64,000 nt of DNA from Pseudoflavitalea rhizosphaerae (GTDB taxonomy: Bacteria > Bacteroidota > Bacteroidia > Chitinophagales > Chitinophagaceae). The translations under genes were made by a program, and so were the position numbers. Positions 9,202 through 18,529 of the stretch are shown here, piece by piece. The first letter of the stretch is position 1; each line of letters begins with the position of its first letter. The notes beneath the pieces were generated by a model. The model was not told where the DNA came from, did no database searches, and saw only the letters and a list, made by a program, of their open reading frames with translations. The stretch covers positions 1 to 64,000 of the forward strand of contig NZ_RCSU01000012.1 in assembly GCF_003991355.1 (NCBI RefSeq), given 5' to 3'.

Positions 9202-12200
9202 TTAGAAGGAAATATTCAGGTTAAGTCCAAAGGATCTTACGGTGGCCAGCTGACCGGTTTCCAGCCAGTTGAGCGATGAAGATCCGGTGGCCAGTTCCGC
9301 CGGGTTTAGTCCTTTGGGCGCTTTCTGCCAGATCATGAACGGGTTCCGTGTGATGAGGGCAATGTTCACGCTTTTCACCGGCAGTTTGGCAATCTGCTTG
9401 CTGGTGAAAGTGTATCCCAGCCTGATCTCACGCATACGGATATACGAAGCATCGTAACACCATTCTTCATAAACCCTTGTTCCTACAACATTCCTCCAAT
9501 AGGACCGCGCATTCACATAGGCAGTCACTTCCTGTTTGGTTGAATTGGAAATGCCGGTGATCTTGTAGCCGCCGCCATCAGCCAGCGGATCGCGGATATT
9601 CTTTCCTTTATCGTTCATTGCAGCTGTTATGGCATGTTGTCCGCTTTTCACGGCCAGCATCTGCGTCCAGCTGAAAAATTTACCTCCTTTCTGAAAATCG
9701 ATCACGGCGCTCAGGTCGAAATTCCCAACAATGATGCTATTGGTCCATCCGCCCGTAAATTCAGGCACAGCAGAACCTAATTTGTGATTGGTGCTCCACA
9801 GCGGCATGTTATCGTTACCCAACAGGATCTTTCCTGTTGCTGAATCACGCTGATAGCCGTTGCCTACCAGGGTTCCGAATGCTTCGTTCACATTGGAGAG
9901 CAGGTACACGCTTACACCTGCATATGTGTTCTGGTCGAGCGTTAGTGTATTGTTGCCAGGGATAAGCTCCAGCACCTTGCTTACATTCTTTGCAAAGTTG
10001 AAAGTGGTGGTCCATTTTACCAGCTTAGACTGAATGGGTGTTGCATTGATGGTCAACTCAACACCTTTGTTGCGGATCTTACCGGCATTGATCACATAAC
10101 TGGTGAAGCCGCTTGGGCCGGGCACATCCAGACTGAACACTTCATCCCTGTTTTCCTGGTGATAGTAGGTAAGATTGAATCCAACTCGGTCTCTCAGGAA
10201 ACGCATATCCAGGCCAAGCTCCCAGGCCGTTGCCAGTGAGGGCACCAGGTTTGGGTTTTTGAGATTGTCCGGAACATACATGGGAAAGTCCTTGTCGTAA
10301 GGATCACCCAGTACAAAGGAGTTGGCGGTTTGATAGATATCGATATCGGAGCCGGCCTGTGCAAAGCTGCCCCTGATCTTACCGTAAGAGAGCTGCGGTA
10401 TATTGAGCAGTTCACTGAATACAACGCTGGCACCAACAGAGGGATATAGATAAGCGTTGTTATCCAGTGGCAGCGCCGAAGAAATATCCCTGCGCAGGGA
10501 GGCATCAATAAAATAAGTGTTATCATAACCAAGGCTCACAGATCCGAATGCGCTTCTCACTTGTTTCTTCCTCAGAATATTTGATACATCGGGCCTTTCC
10601 AGTGAATTGGCAATATTGTAAAAGCCTGGCGTTACCAATCCACCAACAGTGGCTTCACGCAAATAAGTGTAATGTTGGGTCATGATATTACCACCCAGGT
10701 TGGCCTGCAAGGATACTTTTCCAAACTCTTTGATGTATTGTGAAATGAATTCGTAGTTCATTTCCTTGTTCTCATATTTACCGATCCAGAAGCCAGGTAC
10801 ACCACGCCCACCCACAGCATTTCGTCCATCGATATTTTGAGTGAATCCATCACGGCGCACAAAGCCACTCACGGTCAGCCCGGGAATGATGGTCCAGCTC
10901 AAGCCCACATCTCCAAAAAAACGATCCCTTGAATCGTTGGATGGATTTTCATACGCATCGAAATATGGATTGTTCCAATCGATAGGTGTGAGATTATCAT
11001 ATACTCCCTCTGTATTCGGATCGTTCAGGTTCCAGTGATAGATGGTTCCATCGGGGTACCTGTATTGTTTCAGCTTGTTCATGTCGAGGTTGCGCTGGAA
11101 CCATTGGTACATATTCCTCGATCCAAGCTGCTGGTAACCCTGGGAAGGGCGGATCGCTTTGTTATTGGCATAGTTCAGGTGTGTGCTCAAAACCAGTTTA
11201 TCGGTTACGTTCAGTGTTCCTGCAAACGACAGGTTATTTCTCCGCAGGTTGGTATTGGGTTCGATACCTTTGATGGAAGTATTGTTGTATGAAAGGCGGA
11301 AAGTTGAATTGGCTCCGCCCCCCATAAAAGAGATATTGTTGTTCAGGTTGGTCCCTGTTTCGAAATAGTCCTTGATATTGTCCGGATGCGGCACAAAGGG
11401 CGTTTCTTTTCCAAAATCAGGGTCGGCACGATAGAAGCTGTATTGATGTCTTACAGGAGTGCCGTCCATTACGGGCCCCCAGCTTTCGTCCCAGGTCCCG
11501 TCAACATATTTTGTTTGCACACCATTGATGAGAGTAGTGGGAAAATTGAGATTGGATCCTGCTCCATAAATATTTTGCAAAGGCATCCAGTTGCCGGGTT
11601 TATCGATGGAGAAGGCAGAGCTGAGGCTTACCGTGGGTTTCTTTGCATTCCTGCTACCTTTTTTGGTTGTGATAAGGATCACGCCGTATTGCCCGCGCAG
11701 TCCATACAAAGCTGATGCAGCCGGCCCCTTGAGCACAGTCATCGTTTCAATATCATCCGGGTTGATATCCTGCGCCAGGTTACCATAGTCTTTACCGCCC
11801 TTGCTTGCATAGTTGCTGTTGGAGATGGGGATATTGTCTACTACAATCAGCGGCTCACCACCACCAGTAACCGAATTCACACCACGGATCTGTACTTTCT
11901 GTGTTCCACCCATACTGGCTGCAGAGGAACCTGAAACCTGCACGCCTGCAATTTTGCCACCAAGCGATCCCAGTACATTCTGTTCTTTGGCAATGGTCAG
12001 GTTTTCTCCTTTTATTTCCTGCTGAGAATAGCCGAGTGATCGCTGTTTACGATTGATACCGAGCGCCGTCACCACTATTTCCTGCATTTTGTTCTCATTT
12101 TCCACCAATTGGGCAGATACCTGGGTTACCTCGTTATCCTTTACAATCACGGTCCTTTCATCGGCAATATAACCAACAGCAGAAATGGTTAATTTGTAAG

Positions 12201-12816
12201 AGCCTGCACTCAGCCCGGGAATGGAGAACTCACCGTTCTGGTTAGCCGCAGTGCCTTTGTCGCCGGGTTGCACCGTCACGGAAGCATTGGGTATGGCCAG
12301 GCCCAGGGTGGTGGTCACCCTTCCGCGGATACTGCCATCGAAAGCGAGCTGCTGCCCTCTCACATCCATTGCGGGGATCAGCGGCGGCGAATAGTCTTTT
12401 ACTTTTTTGATAATGATATTACTGTTCACCAGCTCATAATGAAGGCCTGTATTATTCAAAAGAAGTGGCAACACTTTGGACAAAGGCATCTTATTCACCC
12501 GGAGGTTGATACTGTCGTAGGGCGCTATTTCTGAATTCCTGTAGGTAAAAGGGACTTTGGAAGCCGACTCGATAGTACGAAGGGCTGTTTTCAGGGAAGC
12601 ATTTTTCAGGTCCAGGGAAACAAAGATCTTGTCGAGTTCCTGGCCCCTGGAATGGCCTGCCATGAGTATCCCATTGATCGTGAGCAGTATAGTCAGTACA
12701 AAAATTCTCATGAGTATTTGCTTGTTCAAAAGCAACCTGGCAAACGGTAGCCGTTGATGCATTGAAGCGCCTGCGCCCGCCTGGGCAGGGGCATGCGATT
12801 GTGCAGACAAATTCAT
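9202..12816 (-). CDS. SusC/RagA TonB-dependent outer-membrane transporter with STN domain
   Basis: 1204 aa. In order: a leader with signal peptide (about 36-58), a secretin/TonB N-terminal (STN) domain (about 62-145), a carboxypeptidase-regulatory-like beta-sandwich (about 160-245), a plug (about 250-385, with VRGVNSV-like QIRGVNSVTGGGEPLIVVD), and a beta-barrel ending in an aromatic residue (NLNISF). The STN domain is the type that contacts a FecR anti-sigma factor, and fecR and an ECF sigma gene lie directly upstream, so transport probably also signals its own induction. The start at 12816 is uncertain; Met19 and Met36 are also possible. Paired with the susD gene. Confidence 0.95.
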   Translation of the reverse strand: MNLSAQSHAPAQAGAGASMHQRLPFARLLLNKQILMRIFVLTILLTINGILMAGHSRGQELDKIFVSLDLKNASLKTALRTIESASKVPFTYRNSEIAPYDSINLRVNKMPLSKVLPLLLNNTGLHYELVNSNIIIKKVKDYSPPLIPAMDVRGQQLAFDGSIRGRVTTTLGLAIPNASVTVQPGDKGTAANQNGEFSIPGLSAGSYKLTISAVGYIADERTVIVKDNEVTQVSAQLVENENKMQEIVVTALGINRKQRSLGYSQQEIKGENLTIAKEQNVLGSLGGKIAGVQVSGSSAASMGGTQKVQIRGVNSVTGGGEPLIVVDNIPISNSNYASKGGKDYGNLAQDINPDDIETMTVLKGPAASALYGLRGQYGVILITTKKGSRNAKKPTVSLSSAFSIDKPGNWMPLQNIYGAGSNLNFPTTLINGVQTKYVDGTWDESWGPVMDGTPVRHQYSFYRADPDFGKETPFVPHPDNIKDYFETGTNLNNNISFMGGGANSTFRLSYNNTSIKGIEPNTNLRRNNLSFAGTLNVTDKLVLSTHLNYANNKAIRPSQGYQQLGSRNMYQWFQRNLDMNKLKQYRYPDGTIYHWNLNDPNTEGVYDNLTPIDWNNPYFDAYENPSNDSRDRFFGDVGLSWTIIPGLTVSGFVRRDGFTQNIDGRNAVGGRGVPGFWIGKYENKEMNYEFISQYIKEFGKVSLQANLGGNIMTQHYTYLREATVGGLVTPGFYNIANSLERPDVSNILRKKQVRSAFGSVSLGYDNTYFIDASLRRDISSALPLDNNAYLYPSVGASVVFSELLNIPQLSYGKIRGSFAQAGSDIDIYQTANSFVLGDPYDKDFPMYVPDNLKNPNLVPSLATAWELGLDMRFLRDRVGFNLTYYHQENRDEVFSLDVPGPSGFTSYVINAGKIRNKGVELTINATPIQSKLVKWTTTFNFAKNVSKVLELIPGNNTLTLDQNTYAGVSVYLLSNVNEAFGTLVGNGYQRDSATGKILLGNDNMPLWSTNHKLGSAVPEFTGGWTNSIIVGNFDLSAVIDFQKGGKFFSWTQMLAVKSGQHAITAAMNDKGKNIRDPLADGGGYKITGISNSTKQEVTAYVNARSYWRNVVGTRVYEEWCYDASYIRMREIRLGYTFTSKQIAKLPVKSVNIALITRNPFMIWQKAPKGLNPAELATGSSSLNWLETGQLATVRSFGLNLNISF

Positions 12817-12864
12817 AGTTTTGGTCTGTTTAATAATTCTGAAAGAGGATTATGTTTAAACGCA

Positions 12865-12896
12865 GGGCCTTTACCAGGTCGCAACTGGTAGGGCCC
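12865..12896. promoter_or_regulatory. Hairpin in the fecR-susC intergenic region
   Basis: GGGCC-TT-TACCAG, loop GTCGCAA, CTGGTA-G-GGCCC: an 11-bp stem with a small internal loop. It is the only structure in the 154 bp between fecR and susC. The T run follows on the plus strand only, so it is not a typical terminator for the fecR transcript. It could be an attenuator, a processing site or an operator. Function inferred only from position. Confidence 0.5.
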
Positions 12897-12970
12897 TTTT
12901 TATTTCCCGTTCTATCCGGGAGCGGAAATAGTTGCTTTCATTTTATTTGATTTTGGATGAAGGTATTTTT

Positions 12971-13963
12971 TCAGTAAATAAAATACTGACCGTTCCGCTG
13001 CTCCATTTTTCTTTCTGTAAGACTGCAAATGATCTGCAATGCCTGCTCTACTCCCGTCTGTCGGTTGAATGATGTTGAAATTCGCATGTTACTCACCGTT
13101 ATATCCCTTACATTGATCCTTACATTGTACATCCTTTCCAGGTCCGCTACAATATCCATGATGGTTTCATCATCATATACCAAATTACCCTGCTGCCAGG
13201 CTGCAACCTGATTGATACCGGACTTCCTGTCTGCAATACCGGCCCCATTGTTGTTCACTTTAACCTGCTGGCCGGGCGTGAGGGTGGCCACTTCTTTATC
13301 CAGGTATTCTACTTTTACTTTTCCCCTGCTCACTGCTACTGTAACATTGCTGAGATCATTGTATGCTTTAATATTGAAAGCTGTTCCCAATACTGTGGTA
13401 GAGATCTTACCGGTATGAATAATGAATGGTTTATCAGTTGCATGCTTCACGTCAAAATAGGCTTCGCCGGAAAGAAATACTTCTCTTTTTCTTCCTCCGA
13501 ACTCAGGAGGATATTCCAGTGTACTTGCTGCGTTTAGCCATACCTGTGTGCTGTCTGGAAGCAGGAGATATTTGAATTCAGATCTTTCTGTGGAAGACAC
13601 CTGAAAACTGGCAGATTGATTGTTAACAGTAGCATGCTCACGGAATAAGAAGAAAATACCTGCCACAGTTGCCGCCAGTCCCACTCCTATCCGGATGGCC
13701 CTTCCCCATTTTCTGCCAGTGACCTCAGCTTCTTCCGGTATTGGTTTTGAAAACCATTCAGGTTCCGGTAACACCAGGTTCCCTGATTCATCTACATATG
13801 TAACCGAGCCCTGCCCCAATTCCCTGTAAGCATTGCTGATGAGCTGGCGAAGGGATTCATCATGTGAAGCATCGCGCAGCAATGCAAAGAATTCATCAAA
13901 CTCCCTGCGGGTACATTTATTCTCCAGATACTGCCTGAACAGATATTTGATCCTTGCTTCCAT
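12971..13963 (-). CDS. FecR-family anti-sigma factor
   Basis: 330 aa from the ATG at 13963 (MEARIKYLF); the frame runs 68 codons further upstream but that part has no domain character. Residues 1-60 form the cytoplasmic helical anti-sigma part, a single membrane helix lies at about 89-107, and the periplasmic FecR domain follows, with KPFIIHTGKISTTVLGTAFN (about 212-231). The C-terminal 70 residues form a short STN-like module (MYNVRINV, ISTSFNRQTGVEQAL). It is thought to hold the ECF sigma factor until the SusC STN domain signals. It is flanked by the sigma gene and susC. Confidence 0.95.
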   Translation of the reverse strand: MEARIKYLFRQYLENKCTRREFDEFFALLRDASHDESLRQLISNAYRELGQGSVTYVDESGNLVLPEPEWFSKPIPEEAEVTGRKWGRAIRIGVGLAATVAGIFFLFREHATVNNQSASFQVSSTERSEFKYLLLPDSTQVWLNAASTLEYPPEFGGRKREVFLSGEAYFDVKHATDKPFIIHTGKISTTVLGTAFNIKAYNDLSNVTVAVSRGKVKVEYLDKEVATLTPGQQVKVNNNGAGIADRKSGINQVAAWQQGNLVYDDETIMDIVADLERMYNVRINVRDITVSNMRISTSFNRQTGVEQALQIICSLTERKMEQRNGQYFIY

Positions 13964-14057
13964 AAATTTTGAACTGTAAGACAGGCTGAAAAAAAGACGC
14001 CTGCTCCTGGTAGACGAAACAGGCAGTAGTATGTTCCTATCCGGAACGAATATTTTT

Positions 14058-14621
14058 TTACAGAAAGAAAATACGCGATGCTCCCGCCAGGAAACGGCGA
14101 ATGGATTGCAATGCTGTAGAAAGCTGATTCTTAACGGTGTGCCTTGAAATCTGAAGCGTTTGTGCAATCTCCTGGTAGTTCAATCCTTTTTCCCTGTTCA
14201 GTTGATAGATCAGCTTTCGCTGTGCAGGCAGACTTTCGATGGCCTTGCGGATGATCTGGTGGTACTCTTTGGTTTCTATCAAAACCTCGGGGTCCTCATC
14301 CTGCATCGGAAGGTTTTTCCAGATAGCTTCTTTCAGCCTGCCATCCGCTGCGGCCTTGCGAAGGAAATCGATCACCTTGTTCTCTGTCATCCTGTAAAGC
14401 CAGGCTTCGATATTTTCGATGCGGGATAGCTCTTGCCTGCGTTCCCATAATTTGATGAACACTTCCTGGATCACATCCTTTGCATATTGTTCAGATTTGG
14501 TGAGTTGCTGTGCGAGCGTATACAACCGGCATTCATGCTTACGGAACAATTCTTCGAAAAGCAGTTCCATAGCCTGTTCATTGATATTCCCGCCGATATG
14601 TTGCCTGTTGTTCTCCATCAT
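14058..14621 (-). CDS. ECF RNA polymerase sigma-70 factor
   Basis: 187 aa. Region 2 lies at about 25-95 (ECRLYTLAQQL, AKDVIQEVFIKLWERR) and region 4 at about 125-180, with the helix-turn-helix LNYQEIAQTLQISRHTVKNQL. Proteins like this direct transcription of their adjacent SusCD operon. The fecR gene follows after 94 bp, and the order sigma-fecR-susC-susD is the textbook arrangement. Two ATGs are adjacent at the start. Upstream lies the repeat-containing 340-bp region; no clear promoter is visible there. Confidence 0.96.
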   Translation of the reverse strand: MMENNRQHIGGNINEQAMELLFEELFRKHECRLYTLAQQLTKSEQYAKDVIQEVFIKLWERRQELSRIENIEAWLYRMTENKVIDFLRKAAADGRLKEAIWKNLPMQDEDPEVLIETKEYHQIIRKAIESLPAQRKLIYQLNREKGLNYQEIAQTLQISRHTVKNQLSTALQSIRRFLAGASRIFFL

Positions 14622-14817
14622 CAGCAGTTAGTGGTAGAAGGAATCGGTATTACTGTAAGTTAATGGATAGGGACCAATAATACCGCAATCAGCTGCATGT
14701 TTTTGCGAGGATTTACTTACTAAAACGGATTTATGCCGCATCTTGATGGTTGACATCAAAATGCACTCCGCCTGCGTTAATGCAGCCGCAAAAAACAGCA
14801 CTTAATTGGAGAGCTGG

Positions 14818-14951
14818 CAGTCGCTCGCCTCCCGGCGAGTGAATTTTGTTTAGTCGCCTCCGGCGAGTGAGTTTTGTTTAGTCGCCTCCGGCGACGAAGT
14901 GTTCGCCGGAGGCGAACAAATACAGGTCACTCGCCGGGAGGCGAGCGACTG
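14818..14951. repeat. Full copy of the palindromic repeat, with internal duplication
   Basis: 134 bp, about 29 bp longer than the other copies. The ends are the conserved CAGTCGCTCGCC and its complement. An extra unit TTTAGTCGCCTCCGGCGAGTGAGTTT-like is inserted near 14851-14879, giving five small hairpins instead of four. The flanks GGAGAG and CTCTCC are complementary. It lies in the 340-bp space between the ECF sigma start and the DUF1080 stop, which otherwise shows nothing I can assign. Confidence 0.85.
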
Positions 14952-14962
14952 CTCTCCGCTAA

Positions 14963-15667
14963 TCAAAGAGGTTTGATCTTGATATTCCTGAACCAGATGC
15001 CGCCTCCGTGGTCCTGCAATGCGATATGTCCCGCCGGATTTTTTCCATAAGCTGCAACATCTTTCCATTTGCCTTTGGCTTTCAGGGTTTCCCATTCCGG
15101 TGTCCACAGATCGAAGTCAACCACTTTCTCTCCATTGAGCCAATGCTCTACATGTGCGCCTTTCACAATGATCCTGCTGTGATTGTATTCTCCCGCAGGT
15201 TTCGCCATGATCTTAGCAGGCGGATGCATGGCATAATCCGATCCGCTCTTCTGCCAGTCTTCTAACTTCTCCGCATAACCGAGATCATCTATCAACTGGT
15301 ATTCCGGCCCTGTCTGGTAGGTAGCGGCATGGTCTTCGGAAACCCGGTACATCACGCCGGAATTGGCGCTCTTACCAACTTTCCAGTCGAATGCAAATTC
15401 AAAGTCTTTGTATTGAGCAATGGTGATGAGATCTGCGCGATGTTGTACATCTTTTTCTTTACAATGAATTTCTCCATTCACCACTTCCCATCCGTCTGAA
15501 GTGGCGTTTTTGAATGGTCTCCATTCATTAATGGTTTTTCCATCGAAGAGCAATTGCCAGCCTTCCTGTTTTTCCTTAGTGGAAAGAATATTGTTTTTTT
15601 CCTGCATAAAGCTATTCATACTGGTTAAGGTGATCAGTATTGAAAGTGGTAGGATGAAGCGTTTCAT
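14963..15667 (-). CDS. DUF1080 (3-keto-disaccharide hydrolase-like) secreted protein
   Basis: 234 aa from the ATG at 15667 (MKRFILPLS); an in-frame upstream ATG at 15712 lies inside the preceding gene and is not needed. A signal peptide covers about 1-20. The rest is a single DUF1080 jelly-roll: GWQLLFDGKTINEW (37-50), GWEVVNGEIHCK, DFEFAFDWKVGKSANSGVMYR near 90-110, and a C-terminal GHIALQDHGGGIWFRNIKIK. Characterised members hydrolyse or hydrate 3-keto-glycosides in the periplasm. It is 11 bp downstream of a Gfo/Idh/MocA oxidoreductase, the partner expected to make 3-keto sugars, so the two probably act in one pathway. Confidence 0.93.
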   Translation of the reverse strand: MKRFILPLSILITLTSMNSFMQEKNNILSTKEKQEGWQLLFDGKTINEWRPFKNATSDGWEVVNGEIHCKEKDVQHRADLITIAQYKDFEFAFDWKVGKSANSGVMYRVSEDHAATYQTGPEYQLIDDLGYAEKLEDWQKSGSDYAMHPPAKIMAKPAGEYNHSRIIVKGAHVEHWLNGEKVVDFDLWTPEWETLKAKGKWKDVAAYGKNPAGHIALQDHGGGIWFRNIKIKPL

Positions 15668-15678
15668 GTGTATGTATT

Positions 15679-17037
15679 TTATCCGATCAGTTTCATTTTT
15701 TCGGGATCCCATTTGATGGCCTTTTCCTGGTAGTAGCTATCGTTGCAAAGCAAGGCAGGCGCAGCAGCACGATACCCGAACACAGTGTCTTCCACTACTG
15801 GTTTGCCGCCACGGATGGCCCTGATCCAATTGAAGAGATGATCATAATGTGCGCCCTTGTATCCTGCTTCCGCCTGGAATACGGTGGTATCATCGGCCTT
15901 GATCTTTTTACGATCGTAGTCCTTGTCGTATCTTCTCTCTGCAAAATATTTCGCGTATTCTTCGGGAGGCCAGAATTTATTTTTGATGAGGGTCACCTTA
16001 TCCCATTCCACCAGCATGGCGCCTTCATTACCTACGAGGCGGAGCGAGTTCTCGCCACCGGTGCCGTCTACAAAATTCACGCGAAGCGAAAGATTGAAAG
16101 CAGGATGTGTTAACGTTTGGGGATAGTCGAACATCCCTAACAGGATATCAGGCACTTCCCTCCCATCTTTCCAGTAGCGCAATCCTCCTGTGCTCATGAT
16201 CTTGTTGGGGCCATTGGAGCCCGTGATATAATGAAGACTGGAGAATAGATGAACGAAGAGGTCGCCCGAAACACCGGTGCCGTAATCTTTGAAACAGCGC
16301 CAGCGGAAAAAGCGTTTCGGATCGAAAGCGTGGTTGGGTTTATCGTGTAGGAATCTTTTCCAATCCACAGTTTGCGTGGAAGCATCGGCAGGGATATCCC
16401 ATTGCCAGGCGCCCCCGGGCGTATTACGCGCCCAGAATCCTTCTGCATAATTAAGCTGGCCGATGGCGCCGGCCTGCAGCAGTTCCTTTGCTTTCTCATT
16501 ACCGAGCGAGCTCATACCCTGGCTTCCTACCTGGAATACCACTTTGTTCTTAGCTTGTGCAGCAATCACTGCTGGTCCTTCGGAAACATCATGTACCATG
16601 GGTTTTTCGCAGTAAACGGCTTTGCCGGCATTCATAGCATCCACGGAAATGTCTTTGTGCCAGTGATCGGGTGTACCCACAATCACGGCATCGATGTCTT
16701 TACGGGAAATGATCTCCCGGTAATCTTTGGTAGTGAAGATATCGTTGCCGAATTTCTTTTTGGCATTGGCGAGCCGGCCATCGTAGAGGTCACAGGCAGC
16801 TACCAGTTTTACGCCTGGTATGCTCACAGCTGTTTCCGCATCTCCGGTGCCCATTCCTCCTGCGCCGATCAGCGCGATCTGCACAGTATTGTTGGGCGAT
16901 TCATATTTCCTGGCCAGCAATTCTGTTTGGGGATAATTATCAGCAGCTTTCGCTATTCCGGGGATCAGAGCGGATGCGGCTACACTTTTACTGAGCTTTT
17001 GGATAAAGGCTCGTCTCGCATGGGTAGGTTTGCTCAT
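15679..17037 (-). CDS. Gfo/Idh/MocA-family oxidoreductase, Tat-exported
   Basis: 452 aa. The N-terminus has a twin-arginine type signal, ARRAFIQKLSKSVAASALIPG, with the RR at 8-9. The Rossmann nucleotide motif follows (ALIGAGGMGTGD, near 55-66). The family's EKP signature appears as YCEKPMVHD near 142-150, where the Lys is catalytic. The C-terminal half is the beta-sheet substrate domain. Such exported members oxidise sugars or glycosides with a tightly bound NAD(P). With the following DUF1080 gene it fits a 3-keto-glycoside route. It is transcribed away from sodA; no canonical promoter is seen in the 177-bp gap. Confidence 0.93.
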   Translation of the reverse strand: MSKPTHARRAFIQKLSKSVAASALIPGIAKAADNYPQTELLARKYESPNNTVQIALIGAGGMGTGDAETAVSIPGVKLVAACDLYDGRLANAKKKFGNDIFTTKDYREIISRKDIDAVIVGTPDHWHKDISVDAMNAGKAVYCEKPMVHDVSEGPAVIAAQAKNKVVFQVGSQGMSSLGNEKAKELLQAGAIGQLNYAEGFWARNTPGGAWQWDIPADASTQTVDWKRFLHDKPNHAFDPKRFFRWRCFKDYGTGVSGDLFVHLFSSLHYITGSNGPNKIMSTGGLRYWKDGREVPDILLGMFDYPQTLTHPAFNLSLRVNFVDGTGGENSLRLVGNEGAMLVEWDKVTLIKNKFWPPEEYAKYFAERRYDKDYDRKKIKADDTTVFQAEAGYKGAHYDHLFNWIRAIRGGKPVVEDTVFGYRAAAPALLCNDSYYQEKAIKWDPEKMKLIG

Positions 17038-17129
17038 GTGTGATGTAGTCTGGTTGGGTGAAATGGTTAGATTGAACGGAAGGTAATTTACAATAAAATG
17101 GTGAGTTGATGGCAGCTAAATGATCAGAG

Positions 17130-17160
17130 TTGGTCAATCCGGCAATGGCCCGTAAATTTG
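17130..17160 (+). promoter_or_regulatory. Bacteroidetes-type promoter of the superoxide dismutase gene
   Basis: TTG at 17130-17132, 20 nt, then TAAATTTG at 17153-17160, an exact match to TAnnTTTG. The leader would be about 48 nt. Confidence 0.75.
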
Positions 17161-17214
17161 TTACCCTGTAAGCTTTGAGCGAAAGATTATCTTATCAATT
17201 TAAAATTTAATAGT

Positions 17215-17823
17215 ATGGCATTCACATTATCACCTCTTCCATATGCAGCTGATGCACTGGAACCTCATATCGACGCAACTACCATGCAGATCCACCATGG
17301 TAAGCACCACCAGGCTTATGTTGACAATCTGAATAAAGCAATTGCCGGAACTCCCAATGAGAATAAATCTCTTGAAGAACTGGTAGCAGCAGCCGGCACT
17401 ATCAGCCCTGCAGTAAGGAACAACGGCGGTGGTCACTGGAACCACAACTTCTTCTGGGAATCTCTTGCTCCCAATGCAGGCGGCGCTCCTTCAGGTGCAT
17501 TGGCCGATGCTATCAATGCTGCATTCGGTTCTTTCGATGCCTTCAAAGAGAAATTCAATAATGCTGGTATGACCCGCTTCGGTAGCGGTTGGGCATGGCT
17601 GATTGTGAAAGATGGTAAACTGGAAGTTTCTTCTACTCCCAACCAGGATAATCCCCTGATGGATGTGGCTGAAGTAAAAGGTCAACCCATTCTCGGAGCC
17701 GATGTATGGGAGCATGCTTATTACCTGAAATACCAGAACAAGCGCGCCGATTACCTGGCTGCTTTCTGGAATGTAGTGAACTGGACCAAGGTAGCTGAAC
17801 GTTTCGCAGCTGCATCCAAATAA
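17215..17823 (+). CDS. Superoxide dismutase, Fe/Mn family
   Basis: 202 aa, the full family length, cytoplasmic (no signal peptide). It dismutes superoxide to oxygen and hydrogen peroxide. The four metal ligands are visible: H27 in QIHHGKHH, H77 in [10 protein letters not shown], and D163 and H167 in ADVWEHAYY. The C-terminal [11 protein letters not shown] is typical. Sequence alone does not decide between Fe, Mn or cambialistic use, so I give no symbol. It has its own promoter and is followed after 38 bp by a lipoprotein gene in the same direction. Confidence 0.96.
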   Translation: MAFTLSPLPYAADALEPHIDATTMQIHHGKHHQAYVDNLNKAIAGTPNENKSLEELVAAAGTISPAVRNNGGGHWNHNFFWESLAPNAGGAPSGALADAINAAFGSFDAFKEKFNNAGMTRFGSGWAWLIVKDGKLEVSSTPNQDNPLMDVAEVKGQPILGADVWEHAYYLKYQNKRADYLAAFWNVVNWTKVAERFAAASK

Positions 17824-17861
17824 GCGAGCACAACCATCCTTTTTACTAAATTTTGCAATGC

Positions 17862-18473
17862 ATGAAACAAACTATCATCACCGCCTGCACGGTGGCATTT
17901 CTGGCAACTGCCTGTTCATCCGGATCTGATGTGAAGAGATTAGTGGTAATGAGCAGTGGCAAGATCCAGGCCGCAGGTAAAGACGCCAAAGAGATCACTT
18001 TCGAACCAGGTACACAGCACAACGAAATGGAATTCCAGTACGTTGGCAAGGACCCGGTTAAATTTACCGTGAAAAGCAAGGATGGTGATAAAACCTACGA
18101 CCTCACCGAGAATGGCGCTTACGTACTGAACCTGAAATCAGCAGATACACTGATCGGCAGTATCGTGAACTATGGTAACTCAGGTATCCCAACTTCTATC
18201 ACAACAGAACAATTGCAGCACATCGTAGACAGTACGCAGCAGTTGATCATGGGCATCAACGCCAGTGATGAGGCCAGGACCTATTTTCTTGTGCCTAATA
18301 CCATCAAGAAGATCAGCGCTAATTACAACGCAAGACTGATCGGGCCATTCAATGGTATCCCCAATTCCGTGGAAGTAGATAAGGATGGTAAAGCTCCGGA
18401 AGTCTACAAGTTTGCTACCACCAAACAAAAACGCGAAGACCTGTACAAACTGGTTGAGCGCATGAACAAATAA
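17862..18473 (+). CDS. Lipoprotein of unknown function
   Basis: 203 aa from the ATG at 17862 (MKQTIITACT); the frame can be read from a TTG at 17853. The signal peptide has a lipobox ending at C18 (FLATAC), followed by SSGSD. The rest is mixed beta with no domain I recognise: a strand-rich part to about residue 110 and a helical C-terminus ending KREDLYKLVERMNK. It follows sodA by 38 bp and is probably cotranscribed or has a weak promoter of its own (TAAATTTTG at 17846). A rho-independent terminator follows. No role can be assigned. Confidence 0.85.
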   Translation: MKQTIITACTVAFLATACSSGSDVKRLVVMSSGKIQAAGKDAKEITFEPGTQHNEMEFQYVGKDPVKFTVKSKDGDKTYDLTENGAYVLNLKSADTLIGSIVNYGNSGIPTSITTEQLQHIVDSTQQLIMGINASDEARTYFLVPNTIKKISANYNARLIGPFNGIPNSVEVDKDGKAPEVYKFATTKQKREDLYKLVERMNK

Positions 18474-18496
18474 GCGGAATTCATTTTCCGGAGAGA

Positions 18497-18526
18497 AGCA
18501 TGAAGTGACAAACTTCGTGCTTTTTT
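18497..18526 (+). terminator. Rho-independent terminator after the sodA-lipoprotein pair
   Basis: AGCATGAAG, loop TGACAAA, CTTCGTGCT with one G-U wobble, then six T. It also separates this unit from the convergent yidD. Confidence 0.85.
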
Positions 18527-18529
18527 CGT

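Noticed and set aside
13964-14167. 68-codon N-terminal extension of the FecR protein
   Set aside because: It overlaps the end of the sigma gene and lacks the helical anti-sigma pattern, which begins at the ATG at 13963.
14818-14951. The regular spacing of palindromic units as a CRISPR array
   Set aside because: Units are 16 bp or so with near-identical, not unique, spacers, and no cas gene is present.
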